Assembly (NCBI GenBank): GCA_963210315.1 | Contig: OY723282.1 | Span: 1,860,001-1,924,000 of the forward strand | Source: Rhynchopus euleeides | Taxonomy: Eukaryota > Euglenozoa > Diplonemea > Diplonemida > Diplonemidae | Direction of reading: 5' to 3' | DNA length: 64,000 bases | Shown here: one piece after another, positions 30,146-40,526 of the stretch | Layout: the number at the start of each line of letters is the position of its first letter | How positions within the stretch are numbered: position 1 is the stretch's first letter | The notes under the pieces: generated by a model | The model's database searches: none | What the model was told of the DNA's origin: nothing | What the model saw: only the letters and a program-made list of their open reading frames with translations | Position numbers and translations under genes: made by a program

Positions 30146-30728
30146 TGTGTGCGTTGGTGCTCGGCCCCTCTCGCAGATCTTGACTAGGCAGGCTGTCCCC
30201 CCTCCCCTCTCCGGCCCTCTGGGCAAATTATTGCTTTGTTGTGCTTCTCGCGTCGCGCGAAGATACTTGCTCCGCACTATTCACTAAATCTCCCGATCTC
30301 CCCCGATCTCCCCCACCACAATAGTGGCCTCGCCCGATCTCCCCCGATCTCCCCCACTACTAGAGTGGCCTTGCCCGATCTCCCCCGATCTCCCCCACCA
30401 CATGAGTGGCCTTGCCCGATCTCCCCCGATCTCCCCCACCACATGAGTGGCCTTGGCCGATCTCCCCCGATCTCCCCCACCACAATAGTGGCCTCGCCCG
30501 ATCTCCCCCGATCTCCCCCACCACATGAGTGGCCTTGCCCGATCTCCCCCGATCTCCCCCACCACATGAGTGGCCTTGGCCGATCTCCCCCGATCTCCCC
30601 CACCACAATAGTGGCCTCGCCCGATCTCCCCCGATCTCCCCCACCACATGAGTGGCCTTGCCCGATCTCCCCCGATCTCCCCCACCACATGAGTGGCCTT
30701 GGCCGATCTCCCCCGATCTCCCCCTACG
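30146..30728. repeat. 147-base leader plus 41-bp satellite array 1
   Basis: A leader (30146-30292, starting TGTGCGTTGGTGCTCGGCCC) is followed by about 10.5 units of 41 bp. Each unit has two GATCTCCCCC blocks and a CCACnnnAnnAGTGG palindrome that comes in at least three versions (CACAATAGTGG, CTACTAGAGTGG, CACATGAGTGG). The versions cycle in order, which indicates higher-order duplication of three units. Confidence 0.95.
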
Positions 30729-30935
30729 AACGACTTTAGTCGAGTGGCTTCGCCACGGTAAGGGAGATTTAGAATAGGGAGGAGCGGCGCGCGCGAGGTT
30801 TCTGTTGCTGTTTGCTTGCTGTTTTTGCTGTGTTATTTCTCATCACTGTTGCTGCATAGTGCAGTTTCCGCCACGTGCGTTGCACGGTTGGACGGGGGCG
30901 CGACCACCACCACCCTTCATCAGGAAATCGGGTTG

Positions 30936-31430
30936 TGTGTGCGTTGGTGCTCGGCCCCTCTCGCAGATCTTGACTAGGCAGGCTGTCCCCCCTCCCCTCT
31001 CCGGCCCTCTGGGCAAATTATTGCTTTGTTGTGCTTCTCGCGTCGCGCGAAGATACTTGCTCCGCACTATTCACTAAATCTCCACCACAATAGTGGCCTC
31101 GCCCGATCTCCCCCGATCTCCCCCACTACTAGAGTGGCCTTGCCCGATCTCCCCCGATCTCCCCCAACACATGAGTGTGGTTGCCCGATCTCCCCCGATC
31201 TCCCCCAACACATGAGTGTGGTTGCCCGATCTCCCCCGATCTCCCCCGACACATTAGTGGGGTTGCCCGATCTCCCCCAACACATGAGTGTGGTTGCCCG
31301 ATCTCCCCCGATCTCCCCCAACACATGAGTGTGGTTGCCCGATCTCCCCCGATCTCCCCCACCACATTAGTGGGGTTGCCCGATCTCCCCCGATCTCCCC
31401 CACTACTAGAGTGGCCTTGCCCGATCTGGC
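30936..31430. repeat. Duplicated leader plus 41-bp satellite array 2
   Basis: 30936-31082 repeats the 147-base leader of array 1 almost exactly, 790 bases downstream, and is followed by about nine satellite units ending at 31430. Most units here carry ACACATGAGTGTGG instead of ACCACATGAGTGG, so this array has homogenised separately. One unit is truncated near 31255-31275. Confidence 0.93.
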
Positions 31431-31849
31431 TGATCTGGAAATCCAGGTGCAACTCAGGTGATGGCGGGGAGGTCAAAAACATGCAGATCTCTTTTTCCAG
31501 CACCTGCTGTCCGTATGTGCAGGGGCGGTGCATCCAGATACACCGGGGGACTCCGCCGTTTAATGAGCTCGCCCGCTTCTCCTCTGTGCATATTTCTCCT
31601 GTCCGTGGCGGCGAATGCGACGAGGAACTGCGGATTGAGCTCCCCCCCCCCGTCGGCAGGGGCGGAGCGTGGGCAGGCTGACGGGGCAAGGCTGTGGCTG
31701 TTGATCCATCGCTCTGGGAGGTCAGCAAACCTGGAGGAGTAGGTGCCACCCCCGGCCGGGGCGCACTCGCACCCGCTGCACACCCGCAGCAAGATGAGTT
31801 GCGGTACCCCGCACAGGTGTTCGAGTGGGCTGCCATGGTCCTGCTCACG

Positions 31850-32310
31850 ACGACCTGCAGGTCACCCGTCCCTGTCGTACAGGCAGTGCCAGGAGGTGGT
31901 GGCCTCGTCAATCTAGCAGTGTTTGAGTTGACTGGGACGAGGCACTCCACTCTGGGTCTGGAACAAGCAACAAGCAGGCGGGGTGTTCAGGGATTCGGAG
32001 TGGCCCTCAAGGAGCACACTGGCATCCGTGCAGCAGCACTATCCCACCCCGTATCGCCCCGCGTAACACCGGTGGGAAGGACGTTGTTCCTGGGCATCTA
32101 GAGGAGGACCCGGGCCGTTCGTTGTATTCTTCACAGTCGCAGCCTCCGGCTTGTCGTTGTTCGTCAACGTTGCGCCCACCCAGCCTGTGTAGAGAACTTG
32201 TGCCGTCTCCAACAGTAACTTTTGGCCGACAATTTTTGGGGCATTTTTTCACCAAAAAAAATCACTCTGCGGGCCAAGTCGAAGACTCGTTTGGGGACTT
32301 TCGGTGTACC
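31850..32310 (-). mobile_element. Diverged family C-like remnant (reverse orientation)
   Basis: 31850-31905 matches the reverse complement of 9050-9105 and 32180-32310 that of about 8012-8115, including TTTTTTTCACC..., CTGCGGGCCAAGTCGAAGA and GGGGACTTT. The match then stops and resumes at about 36324 (CCCAATTTTTCAAATTTCG, GCTAAACTGGACCCAACTCC), so some 4 kb including a hAT-like transposon interrupt it. Confidence 0.6.
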
Positions 32311-33110
32311 CAGGCCCCAACACCTGATATACAAACGCAATACCTGGCAAGCACGCAGCAACAATGGAAAAAACCTCTCAACCTCCGCGAGTTGCCACGC
32401 ACTGACTCACCTCACGCCGCGACAAGGCGGGTTGCCGCAATGCCATGCCGAGGCGCGTGACGACGTGGCGGATGCCGAATGGATGCGTCAGAAGAATGCG
32501 GAATGGGGAGAGAAGAAGCGCACTGCCACCTGCAGGGTGGCACCGGCCTGCCCCCCACAAGCCACGTAATGCAGCTGCAGGGCACATGCCAGTGCCCCCA
32601 GAGGGAGGCGGGCCACAAACAGACCTACTGCTCTATTCGTTGCGCTGTGTGGCCCTGTGCCAGGAATTTGTTTGTGTGCTCATGGTTTTCAACAGATCTT
32701 TACGAAGATGTTGGCTGGAAAACGGCTTTTTTAAAGATCTTTGTAAAATTTTCAATTTTCCTAAGATCTTGGTATTTTTTACTAAGATCTTAGCTAAGAT
32801 CTTAGTTTTTCCCCCATATTCCTTGTTGACTGACTGGAGATACACTCCCTGACGAGGCCCAGGACGATTTTTCCTGCCGGCAGCGTACGACACAATGCAC
32901 GGCGTCAGCAAACATATACTGACTGAGAGCGGTTGCGGCTGAACGGTGTTGTGACTGCATTTCATAGCTTACCTTCTCCCCCACAAATCCCTCCTGATCG
33001 CAATCTGTGCCTGTTCCTGAGTGTGTCTTGCTGTCGCCGATGAGCTGCTTGCCGCAAACCCCACCCCAACATGCCTCGCCACAATCATCATCCACAAAGC
33101 CAGGGCCATC

Positions 33111-35765
33111 ATGAGTGGGGCAGGTGATCATGACGTGGAAATGGACAGCCTGCCCCCGGCGGACCCCGCGCAGCCGGAGCCTGAACCCCAGCCTGCCCCC
33201 GCGGACGAGGAGCAGGAGGAGGAGCCAGCAGGGCCGCCCGCTCAGGCGGAGCCGCCTGCTCAGGTGGACACGCCTCTAACGCAAGCGGTGGACACGCTGT
33301 CCAAGCAGCTGGGGAAGAAGCGCAAGCCGGCGCTTGTCGACGAGGCTGTGGAGCTGGGCATCTACACGAGGCTTGCGAATGGGGAAGTGCAAGAAGAGGG
33401 CAGAAAGCTGAAGCGGTCAAAGGGGGAGGTGGCGGAGGCTGTGGCGAAGTTCCGGATCCGCAATCGACAGCAGGGGCCTGGGAGTGACACAGTGCCACAG
33501 ACGCAGGGACGGCAGCCCCTTCCCTCCACAGTTGAGAGGCGTGCGGCATCGGCACGGATCGCTGAGAAGGGGGCTGCCGCCAACATTCCGGAGCAGGCGA
33601 AGGTGAAGGCCTACGACCTTGCTGCACCTCTGATAGATGTGATCGACGAGTTCGACACCTGCTCACAGGTGGAGCTCGGCAAGGCACCCGCAGGTTTCAT
33701 CAACAGAGCGTCCCTTCTGAGGATGTTTGAAGAGGGGCAGATGGTTCCCGCCTGTCAGACGTGCTCCCGCCTGTGGAACCCCGGGTCCCAGGCCCTTGAT
33801 GTGCGGGGCCACTTCACGGGGGGGAAGCACCTAGACAAGGTGGCGAAGGCGGCTGCCCAGGATGAGGCAGCGCAGAAGACCATCCCTGGGTTGGCTTCAC
33901 GTCACACGTCTTGCTTCGAACTCAAGGCGACAAAGGCTGCGCTCTACGCAGGCATCACCCCCGCTGCGCTGCACACCGCCCTTGAGGTTCTCAATGGCAT
34001 CACCATCCCGCGGTACGTTCCACGCCTTGGGCCCGTCGTGACGAGGAATAGTCCCAAGGTGATGGAGGAAAGTCGTGCGGCCATCACAGACCGACTCAAG
34101 GGGCGGAGGTGGTCAGTGCTGCACGACTGTGGATCGCTGCTGGGAACGCAGCTGATCTCGATGGTATGTTCAGCACGGAGCTTCAGTGCTGTGCTGGTGG
34201 TGCCCCTCACTGATGCGCCTGTAGCAACGGTCCTGAAGGAGGAGTGGGAGAAACTGGGCCTGAGCGCCCCAATGATGGTGCGTTCTGATCGCGGCGGGAG
34301 AAACGGGGCAGCAAGCAGGGAGGTCGACGCGGAACTCGGCATCCCGTGGGTGTCGTGCATCCCCCACATCGCCAACAACGCTGCGGATTCCGCTGATAAG
34401 TGGCTCAAGAAGCAGAAACTCGAGTTCTTGGCAAGAGTCGAACTTGGGGATTTCACAGACCCCGCCAGTGGCGTGCTGTCATACGTGCTCGTATCCCTGC
34501 TGGATGCCCTGTTTTCAGGGGAGGACTGCAAGAACAGGGCGCGTCGCTACGTTGAAGCGCAGCAGAAGGTGTTGGAGCCTGCCGGAGCTGACGTGCTGGC
34601 AGAACTGGTGGAGCGGATGAGCGGGATGGCTGCCGTCGCGAAGCCGCGGGAGAAGGAGGCGCTGTTTGCTGTCTACCGCAGCGAGGTCCCCCCGGGGCTG
34701 GCGGCCCTCACAGAGGCAGCGGACTTCGACGGGTTGCTCGCCGCCGCACGGGGTAAGCTCGCTGAGCTACAGGAGAAGATCCCCGAGAGCGCACCCCCCT
34801 GTGTCAGATGCCCCCTGCTCAGCGACACGCGGTACGAAGCGAGCCTGAAGTGCTACCTGCACTGCCGTGACAGGCTGGCGGCCCTCCACAGCTTCGCGGC
34901 TTTGGAGCTCAAGAACACGCAGAAGCCATGCAGCAGCTTAAATGTTCTGCGAAGCCTGCTGGACCGCTACAGCACTGCCACCCTCCACGCCGACCTCAAG
35001 ATGATGTGTGACAACACGGCACCCCTGCTGCGCGTCTTTCGAAAGTACTCCGACCCCTCTGCCGAGCCGCATGCGCACCAGGTTTGGGGGGACATAGAGG
35101 ACTGCATCCACGACCTCGACGAGGCCGGCGGGATAGCCAGGGGTGAGGCCGAAGAGGCCTACCTCCAGAGAGTCAACACCCACCCCGACCTCTCCGAGAG
35201 TGCTTCACCGGTGGCTGTCCTGCTGAGCGAGTCACTCAAGCGCCTCTGGTGGGGAAATAAAGGAGAGAGCGGGTACTGGTTCTGGCGTGGCGTGCGGCAT
35301 TTGTGCCCACAGCAGGCCCTGCTGATGCAGACATGCAAAACCCTCCTTCCTTTTGAGCAGCTGCAACTTGCCCTCCCTCAGTTCTCAGCTGTTGTCACCG
35401 TGGAGGCATGGAGCACATACCTGGCTGGACTCGGAAAATTCGCGAAAGGCAAACCCACCGGCAAGGACAAGGCCTCAGCTGTCGGCTTCTGGGAGAAGTA
35501 CACGTCTGCTGGCGAGGGGCTCCGGTGCCTTTCCCTGGACCTGCTGGCGGTGCCTGCAGCTACCACCGGCTGCGACTCGGTGTTCAGCGTAGGGAAAGAT
35601 GCTCTTCCTGCCAACCGCAGCGCCGCAAAGCCTGGCGTGATGGCAAGTATCGTGTTTCATCACTGCAACCAGGACCTGGCGGTCAGATACCCACAGAGCC
35701 ATCTCAGGCATTCCTTCCCCAAGGTGAGGAACAACGGTGGTTGCCAGGAAGTTGACCTGTCGTGA
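33111..35765 (+). CDS. hAT-family transposase-like protein
   Basis: Predicted 884 residues from ATG 33111 (MSGAGDHDVEMDSLPPADPA); the frame is open 30 residues further upstream from 33021. Residues 1-75 are Pro/Glu-rich and disordered. CQTCSRLW...RGHFTGGKH at about 213-240 (C-x2-C, then H-x5-H) fits a BED/U1-like zinc finger. Next comes a DUF659-like RNase H fold start (WSVLHDCGSLLGTQLISMVC) and MMVRSDRGGRNGA...WVSCIPHIANNAAD, corresponding to the second catalytic block of hAT enzymes. The C-terminus, LLAVPAATTGCDSVFSVGKD followed by ANRSAAKPGVMASIVFHHCN, matches the hATC dimerisation segment. The frame is unbroken and the AAGATCTT-rich arms are on both sides, so it is more likely a mobile than a domesticated gene. 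Confidence 0.8.
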   Translation: MSGAGDHDVEMDSLPPADPAQPEPEPQPAPADEEQEEEPAGPPAQAEPPAQVDTPLTQAVDTLSKQLGKKRKPALVDEAVELGIYTRLANGEVQEEGRKLKRSKGEVAEAVAKFRIRNRQQGPGSDTVPQTQGRQPLPSTVERRAASARIAEKGAAANIPEQAKVKAYDLAAPLIDVIDEFDTCSQVELGKAPAGFINRASLLRMFEEGQMVPACQTCSRLWNPGSQALDVRGHFTGGKHLDKVAKAAAQDEAAQKTIPGLASRHTSCFELKATKAALYAGITPAALHTALEVLNGITIPRYVPRLGPVVTRNSPKVMEESRAAITDRLKGRRWSVLHDCGSLLGTQLISMVCSARSFSAVLVVPLTDAPVATVLKEEWEKLGLSAPMMVRSDRGGRNGAASREVDAELGIPWVSCIPHIANNAADSADKWLKKQKLEFLARVELGDFTDPASGVLSYVLVSLLDALFSGEDCKNRARRYVEAQQKVLEPAGADVLAELVERMSGMAAVAKPREKEALFAVYRSEVPPGLAALTEAADFDGLLAAARGKLAELQEKIPESAPPCVRCPLLSDTRYEASLKCYLHCRDRLAALHSFAALELKNTQKPCSSLNVLRSLLDRYSTATLHADLKMMCDNTAPLLRVFRKYSDPSAEPHAHQVWGDIEDCIHDLDEAGGIARGEAEEAYLQRVNTHPDLSESASPVAVLLSESLKRLWWGNKGESGYWFWRGVRHLCPQQALLMQTCKTLLPFEQLQLALPQFSAVVTVEAWSTYLAGLGKFAKGKPTGKDKASAVGFWEKYTSAGEGLRCLSLDLLAVPAATTGCDSVFSVGKDALPANRSAAKPGVMASIVFHHCNQDLAVRYPQSHLRHSFPKVRNNGGCQEVDLS

Positions 35766-36165
35766 TGATCTCAGAAACGTCCTCAGTCCTGGGGTTTTCA
35801 ACTCCGGGGATGGGTGTGTGTGTGTGTGTGTGTGTGTGGGGGGGGGGGGGTAAAGAGTAGAAGAGTGTGGGGGGGGGGGGGGGGCGGTCAGTTGCATGTA
35901 TCAGAAATGTTCCAAGTCATGGGACGGGGTTTTCAACCCCGGGGTTGGGTGAGGCTGCTTAGCGAATGAAGGGGGGAAATGAGGTTTCTAACCCTGTTGG
36001 TGAAACAGGAATGGGGTTTTCAACTCCTCCTGTACTGTTTGACGTGATCTATTTGTGCACCCCAAACGCTCTCCGTTCACGGGACAGCGAAGCCTGCACT
36101 CCTGACTGGGATGTGCCGTGTGTCTGTAGTATTCCAGCAAGAATACGAAAGGATATTTGCAAAAA
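35766..36165. other. 3' spacer of the hAT-like element
   Basis: Contains a (GT)n microsatellite (35814-35838) and two G tracts (35839-35850 and 35870-35884), with repeated GGGTTTTCAACcCC motifs (35790, 35927, 36015). No gene is seen. Confidence 0.6.
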
Positions 36166-36321
36166 AACTAAGATCTTACCTAAGATCTTCGAAAAAAATA
36201 CTAAGATCTTAATTTTTGTGCTTTTTTTCACTAAGATCTTAACAGAAAAAAAATTACGACGACGAAGACATGCTCGACGGGTTTCGGGAAAAAAAGGGGG
36301 TAAGATCTGTTGATAACCATG

Positions 36322-39300
36322 GTTACCCAATTTTTCAAATTTCGAAAAAATAGCTCACTTTGCTAAACTGGACCCAACTCCCCACACTCTTTTTTTAGCG
36401 AAAAACAGCAAATTTCGGCCGATTTTTCCGCATTTTTTCTCATTTTTTCTCACCCACTTTTCCATACCCCCGTGATACGTATCTGATACGCGATACGTAT
36501 CACGTATCACGCCAACTTAGCCCTAGGGGGGGGGGGGGGTTGGTGGGGGTCGCAGTGGGGATGGAAGTGTTGCCCTGGGGCCATTGTTTTCAGCACACTT
36601 CCAGGTTGCAATCATGGTGTGATTGGAATGGTGTTGTGTGGTTGTTCCTTCCCCTTTACGCTTCTCGCTCACGTCACCCCCACACCGGGCATCTGGGAGG
36701 TGTGCGTGTGGATACAGTTGCAGCAAGAGCAGATGTGTTCTCCTGGTGTGTTCTGCAGTCCTGCTCAACTTCACGCGTGCGGGTTTATGTGTGTGGAAAG
36801 CGTCCCCACCAGTAAGAAAATAGAAGCAAAAGGCACAGATAATCACAGCGGCACTTTCTAAGTATGGGTGGAAACCCTTCACGTGATTTGCTCATGTCCC
36901 TTGTGTTCTACACTTGCCACGAGCCTAGCCTCAGCTGAGTGTGGGTGAACAAAGATGCGCATGAAATCCACACGGATATTAATAATTACATGTCATGCAG
37001 CGACAGAGTATGCGGCGATGGAGTGTAACCATCCATGAGGATGTGCAAGCAAATGATGGCCGTGTTTTGGAGGTGGTTGGAAACGCAGAAACCTCCACAG
37101 GCGTCTGTGTGTGGGGTATTCTCGGGATCAACGAATACCCGCTGGTTGTTCACCCCTTTTGCTGATCATCCACACAGTCTCTGGTGTGCGCTCAACAGAA
37201 ATAATGCGTCTTTTGAAGTCTTCTTGTATTCTGTCTGCATACAAGCCGTGTCAAGCCGTGTAATTTGAACCCAGAGCAGACCTGCGGCCCAATTGCCTCC
37301 TTTTCCTTTTGCGTTCGTCTCACGCAACACTCCGTGCGACAGCTCAGGTTCGTGTTAGCAGTGTTCAACGAATTACAAGGCAAGGGAGCTGTCCGGTTTC
37401 TCGAACGATTTTTGAACGACTTTTTTTGTGCCGTTCTTCCCATGAAATTACGAACTCCCGCTCAGATGCGGTGCAAAAAAACCAGCCCACACAGGGCTGG
37501 CTTGCGCCCCACTGATGGCGCTGGTGCTGGATCAAAAGGCGAAACAAGGCAACGCAGAGAAGGTGGCTCATCGACTACCTGAACTGGCCCAAGTGCCACT
37601 AGCCGGTTTATTGGCTGACAGTGCCACTTTGACGGTCGGTCGGTCGGCTGCGGGTTGGCCCCACAGCCAGCCACGGACAGTGAGGCAGGATGCAGTGTGG
37701 CTGTGGCTGTCTTTCTTTCACGCCCCAGACAGCACGGCTGTACACCCCCTTGCCCACACTGTCATCCTGCGATCCCTTCGGTTCGTCAGGGCGGAAGAAT
37801 AACTGTCCGCAATTTTGCTGTCACTTGCACGGCTCGGGGGGGAAAGGGATGGTGGTGGGGGGGCACAAATAGCTTTCTGCCAGAGCTCTGTCTCTCTCTC
37901 AACAACTCTTCCCTTCCCCCCCACACCCCACACCCCGCCGGGTTTCTGCTCAACCTCCTCCCGCTTCCCAATACCGTATCCCCTTCTCCCACCAACCCGC
38001 CCGCATAGCACCGCACGGGGTACTTCTACGTGCCTCTATACTATAGGGTGCGCAGAATGCAAGCAAGTGACAGGGCTCCTCCGTTCCTGGTGTGCCCCGG
38101 CAGGATTTCCTAGAACGCATTCTGGCAGACCCGTGCCCCTCGCTTAAAGGCTTGCAGGCAAGTGGGGTGCTAAACAAGGGGATAAGTCACCAGCCCTGCC
38201 CCCTGTCATCCCCCATAGTTTCTTCGCAACTTCTCCCCAAGCCCTGTAATACCATCCCGGCACACGCAGTGTGTGTGTGCCCCAATCTGAAGAGGAAGAG
38301 CATCACCGCCCTACCAGCCCAGTATAATGGTCAGCAACCATCGCTTCGCAGCCCCGTCGTTCGTCTCTAATAAAATTTATACCCTCCCACGCGTGGTGGG
38401 CAGTTTATCGTTGTAAGCACATCTCGGCGGTGCAAGACGCCCGCACCAACAGCACGGGAATCAACCAGGGTGGCAGCGGGGTCTCGTGTGCTTGGATTGG
38501 ACTGCATATTATTCTGGAGATGCAGATCATCCACCAGACACACATACAGCCGCCGCTCGCAAAAACAAATCCCGGTTCGCTGCATCTCACATGCTCTGAC
38601 ATCATACGAGAGAAGGTGGGGGTGGGGGTGGGGGTGCAAATTATCTTTCACGGGTATATTCACATCATGATGAAGTGCACGAGAGGGGAGAGGGTGTGAG
38701 AGATCGGCAAAAAATCAGCAGCCGATGGCGCATGGTGAAAAGGCCCTGGCTCTGGAGGCCTTTTGGGTGATGCCCGAAAGTGGTTTGAACCATGTGCTGG
38801 TGGAGAATGTGCGGCTGCCTTGTGCCGCGCTTTGCCTGGAGGGGTGTCGGAAATATTGGGAGAGGGGTGGGGGGGTATGTTCTTGTGCCCCGACACGTGC
38901 TTTGTTTCGCCGCACCCCACGCAGCCCCCACCTCTCGCTCTCCAGCCCTTCCGCTCTCTGTGGGGGAAAGTATTCCGAAACTTCCCGAAACTCCCGGAAA
39001 ATCCGGCCCGTGGCTCTCAACCCCAAGTGTGGAGGCTATGAAACGTTTTGTAGCAACACGACAAGATGGTATTCGTCGATCGACGAGAACCATAGCACAG
39101 CGTTGTGAGAAAGAAAACCGTGTTCTGACGCGTCCTGGCACTGTTGTGCGACCTCCTCTGTATTTCAGGTCTTTGCAAACCCGTGTGTGGTTTTGCGGGT
39201 TTGCGATCCGTTCTTTCATTTACGGACACGACCTTCGCGCGGACAGTGTCATTCAGCTCTACTACACCACCTCCTTCATCAGGCAAGAGGGTTTTGTAAG

Positions 39301-39727
39301 TGTGTGAAAGCACCAACGTATCAAACGGAGCACAAGCAGTCGAGGCAGAGCGGCAGAACTGAATCAACGCTTTTTTTGCAGCTCAAAAGGGCTTTCGCGA
39401 CATGGTGCAGGAACGTGAGATTTGGTGCATTTTTAGGGGCCTGTGTCGGCCCCTCAAACGGTCCGCTCGAGAGAAGATCATCAACGGAATCCCCCGCCCG
39501 CAGCCCCCCACACCCGTTTTTGACCGTCCGGCGGATGCGCAATGCAACCGGCACGCTCTAACACCAACACCTTTGAGACAGCCTCTCCCCACACACCAAC
39601 ATCCACAGGACCGCCCTCCGGGCAGAGCGCTGCACGTGCAGGCCACGTGGGCTGCAGGGGCAGACAGGGGTGGGGTAGTGGGCTGCGGATAGCAGGAGGC
39701 TGTCTGCCAGACACACACACACACAAG
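36322..39727. other. Intergenic spacer
   Basis: The first 75 bases continue the interrupted C-like remnant. GATACGTATC palindromes cluster at 36474-36512, followed by a G tract (36527-36539). The second conserved hairpin element is at 37113-37166, and a diverged AGCACCAACGTATCAAAC motif is near 39308. Short open frames here show no protein family features. Confidence 0.5.
37113..37166. repeat. Conserved 54-base hairpin element, copy 2
   Basis: GGGGTATTCTCGGGATCAAC followed by GAATACCCGCTGGTT; GGGTATTC and GAATACCC form a perfect 8-bp stem. It matches 15952-16006 including the trailing CTGGTT..TTC..CCCC.TTT.CTGAT. Confidence 0.6.
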
Positions 39728-40526
39728 ATGTTTTTCCGCGTGCGGCTTATGCACCATGTGCACGTGGACCCGGTGCACTTCCACGAGGAGCTGGCGAAGG
39801 TGGTCAAGTATCAGCTGTGCAAAGATGTGGAGGGTACCATCGATGAGGACTATGGCTTTATCGTCGCAGTCGACACCTCCGGGCGCCCCGGCACTGACCT
39901 GCAGGTGGGCCCTGGTGTCCTGATGGACACGGGTGTGAGCAGCTTCAAGGTGTACTACACTGCGATCGTCATCCGCCCCTTTGAGGGCGAGGTTATCGAT
40001 GCGGTTGTGGAGCAGGTGCGGGATATCGGCCTGATCGCGCTGATCGGCCCTGGCATCGAGGTGTGCCCCCTCCCCCACACACACATCCCACACCCGATCA
40101 CCCCATCGACGGGTGATGCTCTTAGGGGTGTTCTGCTTTGAGGAATACCAGGCTTTCGTTACACCCCCCTTTGTTGAGATCGGTGCATTTGATTGAATTA
40201 GGTTTTGACACCCTAAAACGCAGCGCGGCGCTGTGCCTTGGAGGGGTGCGCGATCTGCCTCCACCATCTTCTGCGTCACTGTGCTGCTGTGCGCCACCTC
40301 CATCATCTCCACACAGGTGTTCATCAGCAGCAAGGCCAGCATGCCGCAGGAGTACAAATTCGACTCGACAAATCCGAACCAGCCGAAGTTTGTTGCGGAC
40401 GACGACGACACCATCCTCAAAGGCGACCAGGTGCGGCTACGGATTAAGGGCGTGCAGGTCACGAGCACCGAGATTAAGGTTGTGGGGGAGCTCACGGGCG
40501 ACTTCATGGGCAAGATCTCCGCGTAG
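39728..40526 (+). CDS. RPB7: RNA polymerase II subunit RPB7
   Basis: Two exons, 39728-40060 and 40317-40526, joined in phase 0, give 180 residues, close to the usual length of about 171. RPB7 pairs with RPB4 to form the stalk of RNA polymerase II and binds emerging RNA. The N-terminal RNP-like half shows MFFRVRLMHHVHVDPVHF, VEGTIDEDYGFIVAV and YYTAIVIRPFEGEVIDAVV, and the OB-fold half begins IGLIALIGPGIE and continues across the intron as VFISSKASMPQEYKFD, matching the family at the same place. The intron has GTGTGC at its 5' end and CCACACAG at its 3' end. Reading through the donor would give a false 138-residue product ending in the intron. An AATAAA lies about 185 bases past the stop. The nearest alternative, the Pol III paralogue RPC25, is longer and fits less well. 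Confidence 0.93.
40061..40316 (+). other. Intron of RPB7
   Basis: 256 bases, GT-AG, phase 0, C-rich near the donor. Both splice junctions are fixed by conserved protein sequence on each side, making this the best supported intron in the window. Confidence 0.9.

Larger units (their letters stand above)
32681..36321 (+). mobile_element. hAT-like transposon with AAGATCTT subterminal repeats
   Basis: Termini CATGGTTTTCAACAGATCTT and AAGATCTGTTGATAACCATG are inverted with one or two differences. Both ends then carry clustered AAGATCTTA palindromes (32691-32812 and 36168-36310), the arrangement of transposase binding sites in hAT elements. The single gene inside (33111-35765) is hAT-like. An 8-bp target duplication is not clear, so the exact ends are provisional. 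Confidence 0.72.

Noticed and set aside
30360..30690. Apparent repeat proteins (DRARPL.../PISPDLP...) on both strands
   Set aside because: All frames stay open because the 41-bp satellite lacks stops; not genes.
30290..31430. Possible CRISPR-like array
   Set aside because: The units are contiguous 41-bp tandem copies without unique spacers, in a eukaryotic context; this is satellite DNA.
33021..33110. Upstream ATG for the hAT-like gene
   Set aside because: The extra 30 residues have no domain character; the ATG at 33111 begins the typical acidic/Pro-rich leader. The choice is not certain.
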